Assembly: GCA_021568835.1 (NCBI GenBank)
Contig: JAKGSH010000010.1
Span: forward strand, 1,054,001 to 1,118,000
Direction: 5' to 3'
DNA length: 64,000 nucleotides
Origin: Streptomyces sp. Tue 6430
GTDB taxonomy: Bacteria > Actinomycetota > Actinomycetes > Streptomycetales > Streptomycetaceae
A model generated the notes under the pieces. It was not told the DNA's origin, did not search any database, and saw only the letters and a program-made list of their open reading frames with translations. Shown here piece by piece: positions 27,353 through 40,705 of the stretch. The stretch's first letter is position 1; every line of letters begins with the position of its first letter. Both the position numbers and the translations under genes were made by a program.

Positions 27353-29845
27353 CTAGGCCGTCGTGCCCTCCCTGACGCGCAGGGCGCGGCGCAGGTCGTC
27401 CAGCTGGTCCGTCAGCTTGCGGCGCAGGGAGGGGGTCGGGTCCGCCTCGCGCAGGCAGGCCTCGCCCAGGGTCAGGTTCTCGGTGTCGACGGCGTGCGCG
27501 GGGAAGGCCCAGCGGCCGACGGCGTCGGCGATGGCGGGGCCGCGGCGGGCCGCCACGGCGACCGCGTCGTCGTAGAAGCGGGGCACGTAGTGCCGTACGA
27601 GGTCGGCCTGTTCGGGCTGCCAGAAGCCCTGGGCGGTGGCGGTGAAGAGGTAGTTGGACAGCTCGTCGCCGTCGAACATCGCGGCCCAGGCGGCGCGCTT
27701 GGCCTCCGCGTCGGGCAGGGCGGCGCGGCACCGGGCGGCGCCTTCGCGGCCGTTGGCGGACGGGTCGCGTTCCTGTTCGGCGGCGATGGCGGCCTCGTCG
27801 GTGGCGCCGAGGACGGCGAGCCGGGCGAGGACGCGCCAGCGCAGGTCGGGGTCGAGTTCGGGTCCGCCGGGGACCGTGCCCTCGGCGAGCCAGGCGGCGA
27901 TGGTCTCCGGGTGGGCGGCGACGTCGATGAAGTGGCGTACGGCGATCAGGCGCAGGCCGGGGTGGTCGCCGTCCTCGGTGCGGCGGATGAGGTCGCGGCA
28001 CAGGGAGGACAGGGTCGCCAGGGCGGCGGGGCGTTCCTCGGGGGTGAGGTAGCGGTCGGCGATCTGGGTGGAGGCGAAGGCGAGGACGCCCTGGGCGAGG
28101 GCCAGGTCGGTCTCGCGCGGGAGGTGGAGGCGGGCGGTCTCCAGGTAGGCGCCGGGGGCGAGTTCGCCGTCGCGGACCGCGTCGCGCAGGGCGTTCCAGA
28201 CGACGGCGCGGGTCAGCGGGTCGGGCAGCCGGGACAGGCTCGTGCCGACGGACTCGGCGGACGCGGCGTCGAAGCGGACCTTGGTGTAGGTGAGGTCGCC
28301 GTCGTTGAGCAGGAGCAGCGCCGGGGGCTTGCCGAGGGGCTGCGGCGCGCTCTGCGGGACGTCGACGTCGAGGCGCCGGCGCAGGGTGAGGCGGCCCTTG
28401 TCGTCGGAGAGGTCCTGGTCGTACAGGCCGACGGCGATGCGGTGCGGGCGGCTGCCGGTGTGCTCCACGGTGAGGGCGCAGGTGCCGGCCTCGGTGGTGA
28501 CGGTGGGGGTGAGGGTGTCGACGCCGGTGGTGCGCAGCCAGGCGTCGGCCCAGGCGTGGACGTCGCGTTCGGTGGCGGAGGCGAGGGAGTCGATGAAGTC
28601 GGCGAGGGTGGCGTTGGCGAACCTGTGCCGTGCGAAGTGGGTGTTGATGCCGGCCAGGAAGTCCTCCTCGCCGAGCCAGGTCACCAGCTGGCGCAGGGCG
28701 GAGGCGCCCTTGGCGTAGGAGATGCCGTCGAAGTTGAGGAGTGCGGAGGCGGTGTCGGCGACGTCCTCGGGGGCGACGGGGTGGGTGGAGGGGCGCTGGT
28801 CGGCGTCGTAGCCCCAGGCCTTGCGGGTGACGCCGAACTCGGTCCAGGTGTCGGTGAAGCGGGTGGCCTCGGCGGTGGTCTGGTAGCCCATGTACTCGGC
28901 GAAGGACTCGTTCAGCCAGATGTCGTCCCACCATCTGAGGGTGACGAGGTCACCGAACCACATGTGGGCCATCTCGTGCGCGATGACCATGGCGCGGATC
29001 TGGCGCTCGGTGTCGGTGACGGCGGAGCGGTAGACGAAGTCGTCGCGGAAGGTGACGAGGCCGGGGTTCTCCATGGCGCCGGCGTTGAACTCGGGGACGA
29101 ACGCCTGGTCGTAGGAGTCGAAGGGGTAGGGCTCGGTGAACTTCTCGTGGTAGCGGTCGAAGCAGGCGCGGGTGACGTCGAGGATCTCGTCGGCTTCGGC
29201 GTCGAGGTGGGGCGCGAGGGAGCGGCGGCAGTGGATGCCGAAGGGCAGGTCGCGGTGTTCGGTGCGGACGGAGTGCCAGGGGCCGGCGGCGACGGCGACG
29301 AGGTAGGTGGAGATGGGCGGGGTGGCGGCGGACTGCCAGCGGCCCTCGCCGAGGTGCTCGGTGACGCCGTTGGCGAGGACGGTCCAGCCGGTGGGGGCCT
29401 TGACCGACAGGTCGAAGACGGACTTGAGGTCGGGCTGGTCGAAGGCGGCGAAGACGCGCTGGACGTCGTCCATGAACATCTGCGTGTAGACGTAGGTCTC
29501 GCCGTCGGCGGGGTCGGTGAAGCGGTGCATGCCCTCGCCGGTGCGGGAGTAGCGCATGCTCGCGGCGATCCGCAGTTCGTGCTCGCCGGCGGCGAGGTTC
29601 TTCAGGGGCAGCCGGTTGCCGTCCAGGGTCTGCGGGTCCAGGGCCTCGCCGTCGAGGACGGCGGAGCGCAGCTCGGCCGGTTTGAGCTCGACGAAGGTGT
29701 CGGCGCCCGTGCGCGCGGTGAACCGGATCACGGTGCGGGACTCGAAGGTCTCGTCGCCGGTGGTCAGGTCCAGTTCGATGGTGTAGCGGTGGACGTCGAG
29801 GAGCTGGGCACGGGTCTGCGCTTCGTCGCGCGTCAGTACGGACAT
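27353..29845 (-). CDS. pepN: Aminopeptidase N (M1 family zinc peptidase)
   Basis: 830 aa from ATG 29845; ATG 29854 would add three residues, and neither has a strong ribosome site. The M1 exopeptidase motif GAMEN (near 255) and the zinc site HEMAHMWFGD plus the downstream Glu (WLNESFAEY; near 290-320) are intact. An N-terminal beta domain and a long helical ERAP1-like C-terminal domain complete the usual architecture. It removes N-terminal residues from peptides in the cytosol. Transcribed toward a C-rich spacer; a 45-bp repeat array lies upstream. Confidence 0.96.
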   Translation of the reverse strand: MSVLTRDEAQTRAQLLDVHRYTIELDLTTGDETFESRTVIRFTARTGADTFVELKPAELRSAVLDGEALDPQTLDGNRLPLKNLAAGEHELRIAASMRYSRTGEGMHRFTDPADGETYVYTQMFMDDVQRVFAAFDQPDLKSVFDLSVKAPTGWTVLANGVTEHLGEGRWQSAATPPISTYLVAVAAGPWHSVRTEHRDLPFGIHCRRSLAPHLDAEADEILDVTRACFDRYHEKFTEPYPFDSYDQAFVPEFNAGAMENPGLVTFRDDFVYRSAVTDTERQIRAMVIAHEMAHMWFGDLVTLRWWDDIWLNESFAEYMGYQTTAEATRFTDTWTEFGVTRKAWGYDADQRPSTHPVAPEDVADTASALLNFDGISYAKGASALRQLVTWLGEEDFLAGINTHFARHRFANATLADFIDSLASATERDVHAWADAWLRTTGVDTLTPTVTTEAGTCALTVEHTGSRPHRIAVGLYDQDLSDDKGRLTLRRRLDVDVPQSAPQPLGKPPALLLLNDGDLTYTKVRFDAASAESVGTSLSRLPDPLTRAVVWNALRDAVRDGELAPGAYLETARLHLPRETDLALAQGVLAFASTQIADRYLTPEERPAALATLSSLCRDLIRRTEDGDHPGLRLIAVRHFIDVAAHPETIAAWLAEGTVPGGPELDPDLRWRVLARLAVLGATDEAAIAAEQERDPSANGREGAARCRAALPDAEAKRAAWAAMFDGDELSNYLFTATAQGFWQPEQADLVRHYVPRFYDDAVAVAARRGPAIADAVGRWAFPAHAVDTENLTLGEACLREADPTPSLRRKLTDQLDDLRRALRVREGTTA

Positions 29846-29949
29846 GCAGGCCATGCTGCCCGATGCCGCAGGCCGGGCACAGGGGCGGATCGGTACGCGC
29901 CGTTTGTCCCCCGTTCGCGCGTGCGCCGGGAGGACGGGATTCCGGTGCC

Positions 29950-30214
29950 GTCGGCGTGGGGGGCTGCGCGCCGCCAGAGGCACCCGGGACCGTCGGCTCG
30001 GGACCGGCCTGCGCCTCGCCACAGACTCCCGGGACCGTCGGCTCGGGACCGGCATGCGCCTCGCCGCGGACTCCCGGTGCCGTCGGCGCGGGACCGGCCT
30101 GCGCGTCACCACAGACTCCCGGTGCGTCGGCGCGGGACCGGCCTGCGCCTCGCCGCGGACTCCCGGTGCGTCGGCGCGGGACCGGCCTGCGCCTCGCCAC
30201 AGACTCCCGGTGCC
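29950..30214. repeat. 45-bp tandem repeat array
   Basis: Five near-identical units start at 29992, 30037, 30082, 30126 and 30170, with lengths 45, 45, 44, 44 and 45. A degenerate copy lies at 29950-29991. The unit contains GGGACCGGCCTGCGCCTCGC. The two short units have each lost one C of a CC pair, so all five may truly be 45 bp, or 15 codons. On the minus strand the restored frame reads GEAQAGPEPTVPG-type repeats; on the plus strand ACASPQTPG-type repeats. No start codon or ribosome site makes a gene convincing. It separates the response-regulator stop from pepN. Confidence 0.88.
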
Positions 30215-30231
30215 GACGGCTCGGGCGGGGC

Positions 30232-30774
30232 CTATGTCGTCGTGGGGGACCACGGACCCGTCGTGCGGGCCTCGGTGTCGCGCTGGGGCGGCACCCGGGC
30301 CTCCGGGGCGTCGGGCGTGTCGGGGTGCCCGGCGTCCAGGCCCTCCAGCCGGGCCCGCAGTGCGCGCGTCTCCTCCTGGAGGGCGACGTAGCGCTGGTGG
30401 GCGTCGTAGAGGTAGCGGACCTTGGTGCGCAGGGCCAGCGGGTCGACCGGCTTCATGACCAGGTCGGCCACGCCGAGGCCGAAGGCGGTGGTGGTCAGCT
30501 CCTGGTCGGGGCCGAAGCCGGTGAGGAGGATGACGGGGATGTGCTGGGTCTGTTCGAGGCGCCGCAGGTAGCGGACCACGTCCAGGCCGCTGACGCCGGG
30601 CATGCGCACGTCGAGCACGAGGAGGCCGACCCGGCCTCGCAGCACCTGCTTCAGCGCCTCGTCGCCGCTGGTGGCGCGGGTTATCCGGTGGCCCAGCGGG
30701 GCCAGGACGTTCTCCAGCGCGTACAGCGTGTCCTGGTGGTCGTCCACGATCAGGATCCTGGCATCCGGCGGCAT
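30232..30774 (-). CDS. Single-domain response regulator with coiled C-terminus
   Basis: 180 aa from ATG 30774, chosen because GGGAGGG lies nine bases before it and directly abuts the alternative ATG at 30783. The receiver domain has the acidic pair (LIVDDHQD), phospho-acceptor Asp (LLVLDVRMPGVSG) and Lys (LVMKPVDPLA). After it comes a helical stretch (HQRYVALQEETRALRARLEGL) and a disordered tail, with no DNA-binding domain. It probably relays or titrates phosphate or binds a partner protein. No histidine kinase lies nearby. Confidence 0.88.
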   Translation of the reverse strand: MPPDARILIVDDHQDTLYALENVLAPLGHRITRATSGDEALKQVLRGRVGLLVLDVRMPGVSGLDVVRYLRRLEQTQHIPVILLTGFGPDQELTTTAFGLGVADLVMKPVDPLALRTKVRYLYDAHQRYVALQEETRALRARLEGLDAGHPDTPDAPEARVPPQRDTEARTTGPWSPTTT

Positions 30775-30923
30775 GACCGACATCCCTCCCGCGATGGGAC
30801 CACCAGCTTATGCCCGAATCCTGACGCGCAGTGCCCGTCGGCTGACGCCCGGTGTCCGCCGGGGCGTGCGCGGCGCACGCCGCGGCGGGGTGGGTCCGTC
30901 GGGCGCGGGGCCGTCCGTGGAGG

Positions 30924-31259
30924 TCAGGTGCCGTTGACGGCGTCCTCGGCGATGCGCTCGTGGTGGCGGATCACCTCGGCGATGATGAAGTTGAGAAGTT
31001 TCTCGGCGAACGCCGGGTCGAGCTTGGCGTTCTCGGCGAGGGCGCGCAGGCGGGCGATCTGGCGGGCCTCGCGGGCCGGGTCGGCGGGCGGCAGCTGGTG
31101 GCGGGCCTTGAGGTGGCCGACCTGCTGGGTGGCCTTGAAGCGCTCGGCGAGCATGTGGATGACGGCCGCGTCGATGTTGTCGATGCTGTCGCGCAGGCGG
31201 GCGAGTTCCTCGTGGACCGCGGGGTCGACGTCACCGGTTCCGGTGTTGCTGGTGGTCAT
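30924..31259 (-). CDS. Chorismate mutase, AroQ type
   Basis: 111 aa, ATG 31259. An all-helical AroQ domain: LARLRDSIDNIDAAVIHML, then ERFKATQQVGHLKA and a C-terminal helix LNFIIAEVIRHHERI. Conserved Arg and Lys residues of the active site are in place. It converts chorismate to prephenate for Phe/Tyr synthesis, competing with TrpE, which is encoded 25 kb away. TAGGGT lies eight bases before the start, so the transcript may be leaderless. Divergent from the metallopeptidase gene. Confidence 0.92.
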   Translation of the reverse strand: MTTSNTGTGDVDPAVHEELARLRDSIDNIDAAVIHMLAERFKATQQVGHLKARHQLPPADPAREARQIARLRALAENAKLDPAFAEKLLNFIIAEVIRHHERIAEDAVNGT

Positions 31260-31393
31260 GGGCGTTCACCCTAGTGCGTCGTGATCGGGGGCCGGCGACC
31301 GCGGGATCCCTGCCGCCGGGGTCGCCGTCGGGTCCGCTCGCGGCGGTCGCTCGTACAGTGGAAGCGGGTGCACGGCGTCTTGGGGGCAGTGGC

Positions 31394-32289
31394 GTGGCGA
31401 ACGGCGGACCGGTGGAGCACGGTTACCCGCACCTGGAGACGGTGCGGGAGGCCGTCACCGCGCTGTACCGGCGGCTGTCGTACGGCACCGTCCAGCAGTT
31501 CCCGGTCAGCGTGGCCTCCGCGGACGTGGCGTTCTGCGACACCGACGACCTGCATCTCGGGGCGCAGCGGGTGGCGCGGGAGCTGGTGCGGCACTTCCGC
31601 CTGCCGGACGCCCGGGTGATCGTCGGCTTCCGGGAGATGCAGCACGCGGCGAACGTGGAACTGACGGCGGGCCGGAGTACTTCATCGAGCTGAACGACCG
31701 GTTCCGCACCCATCGGCGGGACATCGGCGCGGCCCTGGCGCACGAGATCATGCACGTCTTGCTGCACCGCGTGGATCTGGCGTTCCCCGGCACGCCCGCC
31801 AACGAGATCCTCACGGACACGGCCACCGTCTATCTGGGGGCGGGGTGGCTGCTGCTCGACGCCTACCGGGAGGACGCGGTCTCCTCGCAGAAGCTGGGGT
31901 ACCTGACGCCGGAGGAGTTCGGGTACGTGCTGGCCAAGCGGGCGCTGGTCTTCGGCGAGGACCCGTCGACGTGGTTCACCAGTGCGCGGGCGTACACGGC
32001 GTACGTCGAGGGGCGGGAGCGGGCCCGTCTCGACGAACGGCAGCCGCCGTTGACGGCCGCGGGGTGGGCGGGGCGGCGGCGCTACGCGCGTGACCGGCGG
32101 CAGGCGCAGGACACCGCGGCGCCGGCCGTCTCGTCGGCCGCTCCGTACGCCTTCGTGCCGGACGGGCGGGGGCCGCTGCGGGTGACGTTCCGCTGTCCCA
32201 CCTGTCTCCAGCGGATCAGGGTGCCGGTGCGGGGGCGGGTGCGGGTGCGGTGCGGGTTGTGCCGGACGGTGCTGGAGTGCGACACCTGA
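31394..32289 (+). CDS. Putative zinc metallopeptidase with C-terminal zinc ribbon (one apparent frameshift)
   Basis: 298 aa from GTG 31394 (GGGGGC upstream), after adding one G at 31669-31671, which joins VELTAG to PEYFIELNDRF. Residues near 115-122 give HEIMH, the HExxH zinc site, followed by a Glu (NEILTDTATVYLG) that could be the third ligand as in gluzincin-type peptidases. The C-terminus has a two-pair cysteine zinc ribbon (CPTC ... CGLC). No signal peptide, so probably intracellular. I do not recognise a named family, and the substrate is unknown. Convergent with the vWA gene. Confidence 0.72.
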
Positions 32290-32302
32290 GGTCGCGCCCG
32301 GC

Positions 32303-33030
32303 TCAGTGGCCGGGGCCCACGATCCCCCGGGCCCGCGCCGCCGCCAGCCACTGGGGGAAATCGCCGACCAGGCGGTCGTAGAGGTCCGCGTCCGAGACCC
32401 GGCGCGGATCGGCGCCCGCGTGGAAGAAGCCGGCGTTGTCGACGACGCGTTGTGCCGGTACGGGCAGTTCGTCGAGCTTGCGCAGGAAGTCGAACTGCTT
32501 GCTGTCCTTGTCCCCGAAGCCGATGAACTGCCAGAACAGCGGCAGCGTCGACGCCTTGCACAGGTAGCGTTCGGCGGCGAGCTTGTTGATCGGCCCGCCG
32601 TCGGTCTGGAAGACGACGAGGGCGGGCTCGCGCGAGCCGCTGTCGAGGTAGTGGTCGATGACGGCGTCCATCGCCAGGTGGTAGCTGGTCCTGCCCATGT
32701 GTCCGAGGCCGGCCGCGATCCGCTCCACCCGCCCCTGGTGGTCGGCGAGCGCGATGTCGGTCACGGCGTCCACGTCGGTGGAGAAGAACACCACCGGCAC
32801 CCGGCCGTCGTCGTCGAGGTGCGCCGAGAGTCCCAGCACCCGGTCGGCGAGCGCCTGCACGCTGCCGTCCCGGTAGTACGGCTTCATCGACCCCGAGTAG
32901 TCCACGACCAGGTAGACGGCGGCCCGCTGCCCGTCCAGGCCGTGCTTCGTGAGGGACACCCCGGCGCTCTTGTACAGGCTGACCAGCGCGGGGCCGTCTC
33001 CTGGACCTTGCTGAGACTGATCGCGACCAT
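32303..33030 (-). CDS. vWA-domain protein, TerF-like (one apparent frameshift)
   Basis: 242 aa from ATG 33030, after adding one base at the G-run 32990-32993, which joins MVAISLSKVQETAP to ALVSLYKSAGVSL. The MIDAS metal site DYSGSM (near 42-47) plus a downstream Thr and Asp (QTDGG) mark a von Willebrand A domain as in the C-terminal half of TerF, a tellurium-resistance-related group. The N-terminal LSKVQETAP segment resembles the start of TerD/CABP-type partners. Probably a cytosolic calcium-dependent protein of unclear role. Confidence 0.82.
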
Positions 33031-33062
33031 GGGCCACACCCTCCCACACCGGGACGTGCGGC

Positions 33063-33105
33063 GGCGCCTGCCCGGTCGTCCGGTCGGGACAGGGGGGCAG
33101 GCGCC
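33063..33105. terminator. Long-loop hairpin upstream of the vWA gene
   Basis: GGCGCCTGCCC at 33063-33073 pairs perfectly with 33095-33105 across a 21-nt loop. It lies between the vWA start and the gltD stop and could end gltBD transcription. Confidence 0.5.
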
Positions 33106-33144
33106 GTCTCGGGGGTGTCCGGGGGCAGTGCCCCGGACGTCCCG

Positions 33145-33164
33145 CCCGTACGTCGTTGTACGGG
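33145..33164. terminator. Hairpin downstream of gltD
   Basis: CCCGTAC (33145-33151) pairs with GTACGGG (33158-33164) over a 6-nt loop, 55 bp past the gltD stop on the minus strand. Confidence 0.45.
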
Positions 33165-33218
33165 ACGCTTGGTGACGGGCCGTCAGGTGGCCCGCCGGAA
33201 GGTCCGCCGGACGGTCCG

Positions 33219-34674
33219 TCAGACCATCAGGGACCGGTCGGTCGGCCGGATCGGGGCCGGCAGGTCGCTGGCGCCGGTCAGGAAGCGGTCGACGCCGCGG
33301 GCGGCCGAGCGGCCCTCCGCGATCGCCCACACGATGAGGGACTGGCCGCGGCCGGCGTCACCGGCGACGTACACGCCCGGCACGTTGGTCCGGAAGTCGG
33401 CGTCGCGGGCGATGTTGCCGCGCTCGTCCAGCTCCAGGCCGAACTGCTCCACCAGGCCGTTCTCGCGGTCGGTGCCGGTGAAGCCCATGGCGAGGGTGAC
33501 CAGCTGGGCGGGGATCTTGCGCTCCGTGCCCGGCTTCTGGGTCAGCTTGCCCTCGACGAACTCGACCTCGGTGAGGTGCAGCCACTGGACGTTGCCGTCC
33601 TGGTCGCCCTCGAAGTGGGTGGTGGAGACGGAGTAGACCCGCTCGCCGCCCTCCTCGTGCGCGCTGGTGACCTTGTAGAGCATCGGGAACGTCGGCCACG
33701 GCTGGGCGACCGGGTTCCGCTCCTCGTTCGGGCGGGGCATGATCTCCAGCTGCGTGACCGAGGCCGCGCCCTGGCGGTGGGCGGTGCCCACGCAGTCGGC
33801 GCCGGTGTCGCCACCGCCGATGACCACGACGTGCTTGCCCTCGGCCGAGATCGGGGGCGCCACGAAGTCGCCCTCCTGCACCTTGTTGGCCAGCGGCAGG
33901 TACTCCATGGCCTGGTACACGCCCTTGAGTTCCCGGCCGGGGACCGGGAGGTCGCGGGCGGTCGTGGCGCCGGCGGCGATGACGACCGCGTCGTAGCGCT
34001 TCTTCAGGTCGGTGGCCTTGAGGTCGCGGCCGATCTCGACGCCCGTGCGGAAGCGGGTGCCCTCCGCGCGCATCTGCTCGATACGGCGGTTGATGTGCCG
34101 CTTCTCCATCTTGAACTCGGGGATGCCGTACCGCAGGAGGCCTCCGATGCGGTCCGCGCGCTCGTAGACGGCGACGGTGTGGCCGGCCCGGGTCAGCTGC
34201 TGGGCGGCGGCCAGGCCCGCCGGGCCCGAGCCGATGACCGCGACCGTCTTGCCGGACAGCCGCTCGGGGATCTGCGGGGCGACGTCACCGGTCTCCCACG
34301 CCTTGTCGATGATCGAGACCTCGACGTTCTTGATGGTGACCGGCGGCTGGTTGATGCCGAGCACGCACGCCGACTCGCACGGGGCGGGGCACAGCCGGCC
34401 CGTGAACTCCGGGAAGTTGTTGGTGGCGTGCAGGCGCTCGGAGGCGGCCGACCAGTCCTCGCGGTAGGCGAAGTCGTTCCACTCGGGGATCAGGTTCCCC
34501 AGCGGACAGCCGTTGTGGCAGAACGGGATGCCGCAGTCCATGCACCGGCTGGCCTGCTTGCCGATGATCGGCAGCAGCGAGCCGGGGACGTAGACCTCGT
34601 TCCAGTCCTTGACGCGCTCCTGGACCGGACGGGACCTGGCGACCTCGCGGCCGTGGTTGAGAAAGCCCTTGGGA

Positions 34675-34682
<8 letters not shown>
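33219..34682 (-). CDS. gltD: Glutamate synthase (NADPH) small subunit
   Basis: 487 aa, ATG 34682, overlapping the gltB stop by eight bases. The N-terminus has iron-sulfur cysteines ([14 protein letters not shown], then CPAPCESAC). An FAD-binding motif ([12 protein letters not shown], near 147) and an NAD(P)H motif ([14 protein letters not shown], near 285) follow. It passes electrons from NADPH to GltB. The C-terminal [21 protein letters not shown] closes the FAD site. Confidence 0.97.
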
Positions 34683-39293
<4,611 letters not shown>

Positions 39294-39357
39294 CGGCTCT
39301 CCCGTCGTCGTCTCAAGTGGCATGTCTGCTGGCGAAGGGACGACGTTGGCCCTCTGC

Positions 39358-39384
39358 GTAAGTGCAAAATTTCGTGCAGGTTAC
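39358..39384 (-). promoter_or_regulatory. GlnR-like box proximal to gltB
   Basis: On the minus strand: GTAAC-n6-GAAAT-n6-CTTAC. The Streptomyces GlnR consensus is GTnAC-n6-GAAAC repeated, so these three elements match 5/5, 4/5 and 4/5; the fourth is poor. It ends 64 bp before the gltB start. Confidence 0.5.
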
Positions 39385-39493
39385 ATGATGGAGCGGTTCT
39401 CGGGAACCGGATACTCCGTTCCAGCATGCGGACGCCGTGGGGGTGGCGGCGGGGTGCCGCGGGGGCGGCTGAAAGTGTGTGGGGGGACTTGAC

Positions 39494-39521
39494 CGGACAC
39501 CATCGGTCGGAGTGGTGTCCG
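39494..39521. promoter_or_regulatory. Inverted repeat upstream of gltB
   Basis: CGGACACCA (39494-39502) pairs with TGGTGTCCG (39513-39521) across a 10-bp spacer, about 200 bp upstream of gltB. It could be an operator or a hairpin in a long leader. Confidence 0.35.
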
Positions 39522-39614
39522 TCGGTCCACAGGAGGGCGGAGGAGGCGTCGTAGCCACTCCGCGCGTGCCCCGCGGGCGTCATTGCCCGCAGCGCTTACG
39601 GCTCATGCCCGGTG

Positions 39615-39641
39615 GTTAAGCGTTCGAAACCAGCGGGTAAC
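39615..39641 (+). promoter_or_regulatory. Second GlnR-like box, distal to gltB
   Basis: On the plus strand: GTTAA-n6-GAAAC-n6-GTAAC, matching the GlnR a-b-a elements 4/5, 5/5 and 5/5 with exact six-base spacing. It lies between gltB and the VIT gene, just beyond the VIT terminator. Confidence 0.5.
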
Positions 39642-39642
39642 G

Positions 39643-39672
39643 GCTACTTATGCGGCCCATCGCATAAGTAGC
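39643..39672. terminator. Terminator of the VIT-family gene
   Basis: A perfect 12-bp stem (GCTACTTATGCG/CGCATAAGTAGC) with a 6-nt loop, beginning eight bases after the stop at 39680 on the minus strand. The stem is unusually AT-rich for this genome. Confidence 0.8.
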
Positions 39673-39679
39673 AGCCGAT

Positions 39680-40411
39680 CTATCCTACGGCCGTTCCGAA
39701 GAAACTGCCCAGGGCGTACGTCACACCGGCCGCCGCGCCGCCGAGGGCGAGCTGCCGCAGGCCGCTGTACCACCAGGTGCGCGCGGTCACCCTGGCCACC
39801 ACCGCACCGCACAGGAAGAGCCCGAGCAGCGAGAGCAGGACCGCCGGCCAGAGCGCGGTGGCGCCCAGCAGGTAGGGCAGGACGGGCAGCAGGGCGCCCA
39901 GCGCGAAGGCGCCGAAGCTGGAGACGGCGGCGACCAGCGGCGAGGGCAGGTCGAAGGGGTCGATGCCCAGTTCCTCGCGGGCGTGTATCTCCAGGGCCTG
40001 CTCGGGGTCGCGCGACAACTGCGAGGCGACCTGCCGGGCGAGGTCCGGGTCGACGCCGCGGGACTCGTAGAGCGCGGCCAGCTCGGCCTCCTCGTCCTTC
40101 GGGTGCTTCCTCAGCTCGCGCCGCTCGACGTCGAGCTCGGCCTCGACGAGTTCGCGCTGCGAGGCGACGGAGGTGTACTCTCCGGCGGCCATCGAGAAGG
40201 CGCCGGCGGCGAGGCCCGCGAGCCCGGTGAGCACGATGGTCTGCCGGTCGACCGCCCCGCCGGCGACACCGGTCATCAGGGCGAGGTTGGAGACGAGACC
40301 GTCCATCGCGCCGAAGACGGCCGGCCGCAGCCAGCCGCCGTTGACGTCCCGGTGGGTGTGGTTGTCCCGGTGCGCCTCGTGCAGCGCCGCCCCGGTCTCG
40401 ATGAGAGCCAT
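39680..40411 (-). CDS. VIT1/CCC1-family membrane transporter
   Basis: 243 aa, ATG 40411. Five membrane segments; the first pair contains VFGAMDGLVSNLALMTGVAGG, then GAFSMAAGEYTSVASQREL, a family signature. A hydrophilic cytosolic helical domain (about 90-150, Glu-rich: ELVEAELDVERRELRKHP) would bind metal, as in plant VIT1. Three more membrane segments follow. It probably exports iron or manganese from the cytosol. A partial iron-box-like sequence lies upstream. Confidence 0.9.
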   Translation of the reverse strand: MALIETGAALHEAHRDNHTHRDVNGGWLRPAVFGAMDGLVSNLALMTGVAGGAVDRQTIVLTGLAGLAAGAFSMAAGEYTSVASQRELVEAELDVERRELRKHPKDEEAELAALYESRGVDPDLARQVASQLSRDPEQALEIHAREELGIDPFDLPSPLVAAVSSFGAFALGALLPVLPYLLGATALWPAVLLSLLGLFLCGAVVARVTARTWWYSGLRQLALGGAAAGVTYALGSFFGTAVG

Positions 40412-40533
40412 GCCGATCTCCAGACGTACGTCTCCGCGCCGCCCGGCGTGCCCCCCGGACAGCCCTCTTTGGACTCATTCCATATTTTGACAACGCTCAG
40501 AATACGCCCGCACTTCCCACTCCGCCAGCAAGG

Positions 40534-40552
40534 AAAGGCTGCGCTAACCTGC
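40534..40552. promoter_or_regulatory. Weak iron-box (DmdR1/IdeR-like) candidate
   Basis: The 19 bases AAAGGCTGCGCTAACCTGC match 12 of 19 positions of the actinobacterial iron box, including an intact GCTAACCT half. They lie in the divergent gap, 123 bp upstream of the VIT gene start and about 150 bp upstream of the ADP-ribosylglycohydrolase operon. Confidence 0.3.
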
Positions 40553-40705
40553 GGCTTTACCTTCAACCGCTCATTCGATCAAGGCTGTGCACAGATGTCG
40601 ACCGGGTGACATGACGACTCGGGAGGCTCAGGTCAACCGCCGACGGTGGGACACATCCGCAAAGGGCCCCGCACCCGTGCGCGGCCCCCGGAGGGAAGGC
40701 CCCGT

